From contig NZ_CP152052.1 of assembly GCF_038637725.1 (NCBI RefSeq), positions 248,001 to 312,000 on the forward strand: a stretch of 64,000 bases of DNA. The letters are read 5' to 3'. Shown piece by piece: positions 62,269 to 64,000 of this stretch (positions are counted from its first letter, which is position 1; every line of letters begins with the position of its first letter). The notes beneath the pieces are model-generated. The model saw nothing but the letters and a program-made list of their open reading frames with translations. It had not been told where the DNA came from and ran no database searches. The DNA is from Psychrobacillus sp. FSL H8-0483 (GTDB lineage: Bacteria; Bacillota; Bacilli; Bacillales_A; Planococcaceae). Position numbers and translations under genes: made by a program.

Positions 62269-63087
62269 CTAAATCTTTTCTAAAACCCCTTTAATCAATC
62301 CAACAAATTTAGTTTTTACTTTACTCGCAACTTCGATGACTTCATCATGATTTAATGGCTGATCTAATATCCCGCATGCCATATTTGTTAAGCAAGAAAT
62401 ACCAAGTACCTTCATATTTCCGTGTGTGGCTACAATAGCTTCTGGTACTGTTGACATACCTACAGCGTCAGCTCCTAGTGTTCGAATCATACGAATTTCT
62501 GCTGGAGTTTCGTAGGCGGGGCCGCTCCACCAAGCATAGACTCCGTGCTGCAAAGGTATATTTTGTTCGGATGCTACTGTAGTGGCGATATTACGTAGCT
62601 CCTTGTTATATACTTGCGATAAATCAGGAAAGCGAGTTCCTAGCTCATCATTGTTTGGTCCCATTAATGGATTTGTCCCAACTAAATTAATATGGTCTGT
62701 AATGATCATTAAATCTCCGGGACTAAAGCTTGTATTAACAGCACCACAAGCGTTTGTAATAATCACATTCTCTATACCAAGTGCTTTCATTACACGTACT
62801 GGGAAGGTTACTTCATCCAAAGTAAACCCTTCATAATAATGAAAACGACCTTTCATCGCTGCTACAATCTTTCCATTTAATTCTCCTATAACAAGTTCGT
62901 TCGCATGACCAATTGCTTCAGACTTTGCAAAGTGAGGAATTTCACTATAAGGAATTTTGACCGGATTCTTAATTTCATCCGCAAGTGTTCCTAAGCCTGA
63001 GCCTAGAATCAGTCCAATCACAGGACGATCGTCTGTCTTATTCATAATGAAATCTCTAGTTTCTAAAATATCTTGGATGTTATGCAT
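62269..63087 (-). CDS. purine nucleoside phosphorylase
   Basis: A 272-residue type I (trimeric) purine nucleoside phosphorylase that splits inosine or guanosine with phosphate. GLILGSGLGTLADEI near residue 25, GRFHYYEG near 80, ITNACGAVN near 110, VYAWWSGPAYETPAEIRM near 187 and DAVGMSTVPEAIVA near 210 match the PunA/PupG family. GGAGG precedes the ATG on the minus strand. It stands alone, without the usual deoxyribomutase neighbour. Confidence 0.9.
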   Translation of the reverse strand: MHNIQDILETRDFIMNKTDDRPVIGLILGSGLGTLADEIKNPVKIPYSEIPHFAKSEAIGHANELVIGELNGKIVAAMKGRFHYYEGFTLDEVTFPVRVMKALGIENVIITNACGAVNTSFSPGDLMIITDHINLVGTNPLMGPNNDELGTRFPDLSQVYNKELRNIATTVASEQNIPLQHGVYAWWSGPAYETPAEIRMIRTLGADAVGMSTVPEAIVATHGNMKVLGISCLTNMACGILDQPLNHDEVIEVASKVKTKFVGLIKGVLEKI

Positions 63088-63331
63088 TAATATTTCCTCC
63101 TTGGATCGTTATCATTAAAGTTTAGTATTAAAAAAACTACACATGTAGTCTACATTTACTAGCAAAAATATAGCATGTTATCGTTAAAAGTTTAATGGAG
63201 GGAAGTATCATTGTAAAGGAAACTTCATAAATGTACTTATATTCCAAACAGTTTACTTGCAGTCTTGAATTTTTATAACACAGGGGCATAAGGGTATGTT
63301 TTTTGATCAAAAAAAGTAGCTTTTTATTACT

Positions 63332-63670
63332 TAGGAGAGGATGAGGGAGATGTTGGAGTAGAATGAATAAGTAGATATCTCTACCTGACACAAGTAGAAA
63401 TATCTACTATTCTATGTTTCCAAGGTTCATTATTAATCTAAAATCTCCCCCCTATGCGACAATCGTTTGTAATAATAGTTTCAATAACTCTTCTAATGTT
63501 TCTGGTAATAGTTCTGGTAAATCTATTGGACTCTTCATTTCTATTCCTCCTTGAATCTCATATTCTATTACCAATATAGGCAATCTATTTCGATTTTATA
63601 CATAAATTTAGAAGAAAATATTAAAAATGTTGATAATCTCTTAAAAAAGAGATTATCGATCTAAATTACT
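63332..63670. repeat. ~340-bp duplicated element, copy 2
   Basis: Nearly identical to 46190-46527. The hairpin lies at 63371-63407 (GTAGATATCTCTAC/GTAGAAATATCTAC), the intact small ORF at 63452-63538 and the final stem GATAATCTCTT-AAAAA-AGAGATTATC at 63632-63657. The matching ends are near TTAGGAGA and CTAAATTACT. The preceding gap, 63088-63331, shows nothing. Confidence 0.88.
63452..63538 (-). CDS. 28-residue amphipathic small protein, unrecognised
   Basis: GGAGGAATAGAA lies directly before an ATG that opens 28 codons and ends in TAG. The peptide starts MKSPIDLPELLPETLEE and continues with leucine-rich turns ending in QTIVA. It is acidic and would form an amphipathic helix, not a clear membrane helix. 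A hairpin lies 45 bp downstream. The second copy of the locus is frameshifted. I do not recognise the family; a regulatory, toxin-like or signalling peptide is possible, as is chance coding in a mobile element. Confidence 0.5.
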   Translation of the reverse strand: MKSPIDLPELLPETLEELLKLLLQTIVA

Positions 63671-63748
63671 TTCATCAAAGTCCTAAACTCCCAAACTAAT
63701 ATCGGCATTTCCTACACATTTCTTCTAGTAATCTACATAAACGTTTAT

Positions 63749-63777
63749 TTGACGTTTTACAAAGTATTCTATATTAT
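63749..63777 (+). promoter_or_regulatory. promoter of the preQ1-controlled gene
   Basis: TTGACG (63749-63754), a 17-bp spacer and TATTAT (63772-63777) precede the riboswitch by 23 bp. Confidence 0.7.
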
Positions 63778-63800
63778 GAATAGGTACCCGAATGATCGGG

Positions 63801-63836
63801 AGAGGTTCATAGCTGATACCCTCTATAAAAAACTAT
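63801..63836 (+). ncRNA. preQ1-I riboswitch aptamer
   Basis: AGAGGTTCATAGCTGATACC followed by CTCTATAAAAAACTAT is the preQ1-I consensus: P1 stem AGAGG/CCTCT, loop TTCATAGC and the A-rich tail that forms the pseudoknot. A terminator hairpin follows at 63853, so preQ1 binding should stop transcription of the downstream gene. Confidence 0.9.
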
Positions 63837-63852
63837 GGATACATGACTATTC

Positions 63853-63884
63853 GCCATGTCCATATTTGGACGTGGCTTTTTTTA
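63853..63884 (+). terminator. riboswitch-controlled terminator
   Basis: GCCATGTCC pairs with GGACGTGGC (one G-U pair) around ATATTT and is followed by TTTTTTT. Confidence 0.85.
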
Positions 63885-63973
63885 TGTTTTTTATCCTATT
63901 TGTTTTATAGAACAGTTGCAGATGCCTCTCTTGATAAAGTGTTGGGAAACATTTTATTAGGAGGTTTTTTTTT

Positions 63974-64000
63974 ATGTCTAGCCGAAATCATGAAGAAAGT
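63974..64000 (+). CDS. first codons of a preQ1-regulated gene, probably queuosine synthesis (QueF-like)
   Basis: AGGAGG at 63960-63965 is followed by ATG and MSSRNHEES before the window ends. The riboswitch places it in queuosine/preQ1 metabolism or transport. An N-terminus of this kind (M-x-x-R-x-x-E-E) is seen in QueF proteins, but nine residues cannot prove that. Confidence 0.55.

Overview
The window is AT-rich DNA from a low-GC Firmicute, most likely a Bacillales member of the Bacillaceae/Planococcaceae kind. The evidence is strong AGGAGG-type ribosome binding sites, frequent TTG/GTG starts, Bacillales families (YdbC, GbsR, cysteine-rich CWC, SLH domains, VanW, RocA, preQ1-I riboswitch) and the GC-rich palindromic repeats common in this group. 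No rRNA, tRNA, complete IS or prophage was seen. The genus is a guess.

Layout. (1) 1-3084: 3' part of a phosphonate ABC transporter (phnD' phnC phnE phnE). (2) 3287-4048: tyrosine phosphatase. (3) 4234-13141: a tight four-gene defence module made of an SNF2 helicase with a degenerate PLD-like domain, a DUF4391 protein and type III Mod and Res, followed by a DUF4145 protein and a YdbC protein. (4) 15105-16544: membrane HD-GYP protein. (5) 16904-21185: ugpC-A-E-B glycerol-3-phosphate transporter with an 11-bp-phased PhoP-like box. (6) 21638-23389: VanW lipoprotein, gene debris and repeats. (7) 23782-29508, minus strand: livKHMGF-type transporter plus an FMN 2-hydroxyacid oxidase. (8) 29872-30741: unrecognised protein. 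(9) 31244-34561, minus strand: Nudix plus PLD-helicase pair, flanked by gene fragments. (10) 35204-37688: threonine aldolase and SLH protein, then six tandem ~134-bp repeats each carrying TTATACACA. (11) 38661-45927: GntR regulator, amino-acid ABC transporter, 2-hydroxyacid dehydrogenase, DapA-type lyase and RocA. (12) 46734-52699: GntR regulator, ECF transporter, BtpA-family protein, PfkB kinase and a truncated gene. (13) 52862-61873: gbsR-like regulator, divergent from an eight-gene operon preceded by four perfectly phased PhoP-like repeats. (14) 62269-64000: purine nucleoside phosphorylase, a repeat with an intact 28-codon small ORF, and a preQ1-I riboswitch in front of a gene cut by the window end.

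Themes. Phosphorus acquisition recurs three times: phn, ugp, and the 53797-61873 operon. That last operon combines a Ugp-like importer with an alkaline-phosphatase-superfamily hydrolase, a phosphonatase-like HAD enzyme with the DxA and Lys hallmarks, a TIM-barrel isomerase and a 2-hydroxyacid dehydrogenase. I infer an uptake-and-breakdown pathway for an unknown organophosphorus compound, and it is the best candidate here for an undescribed system. Other notable items are the defence module, the Nudix/PLD-helicase pair, the DnaA-box-like array and the duplicated small-ORF element.

All family calls come from reading motifs by eye. No database search or computation was run.
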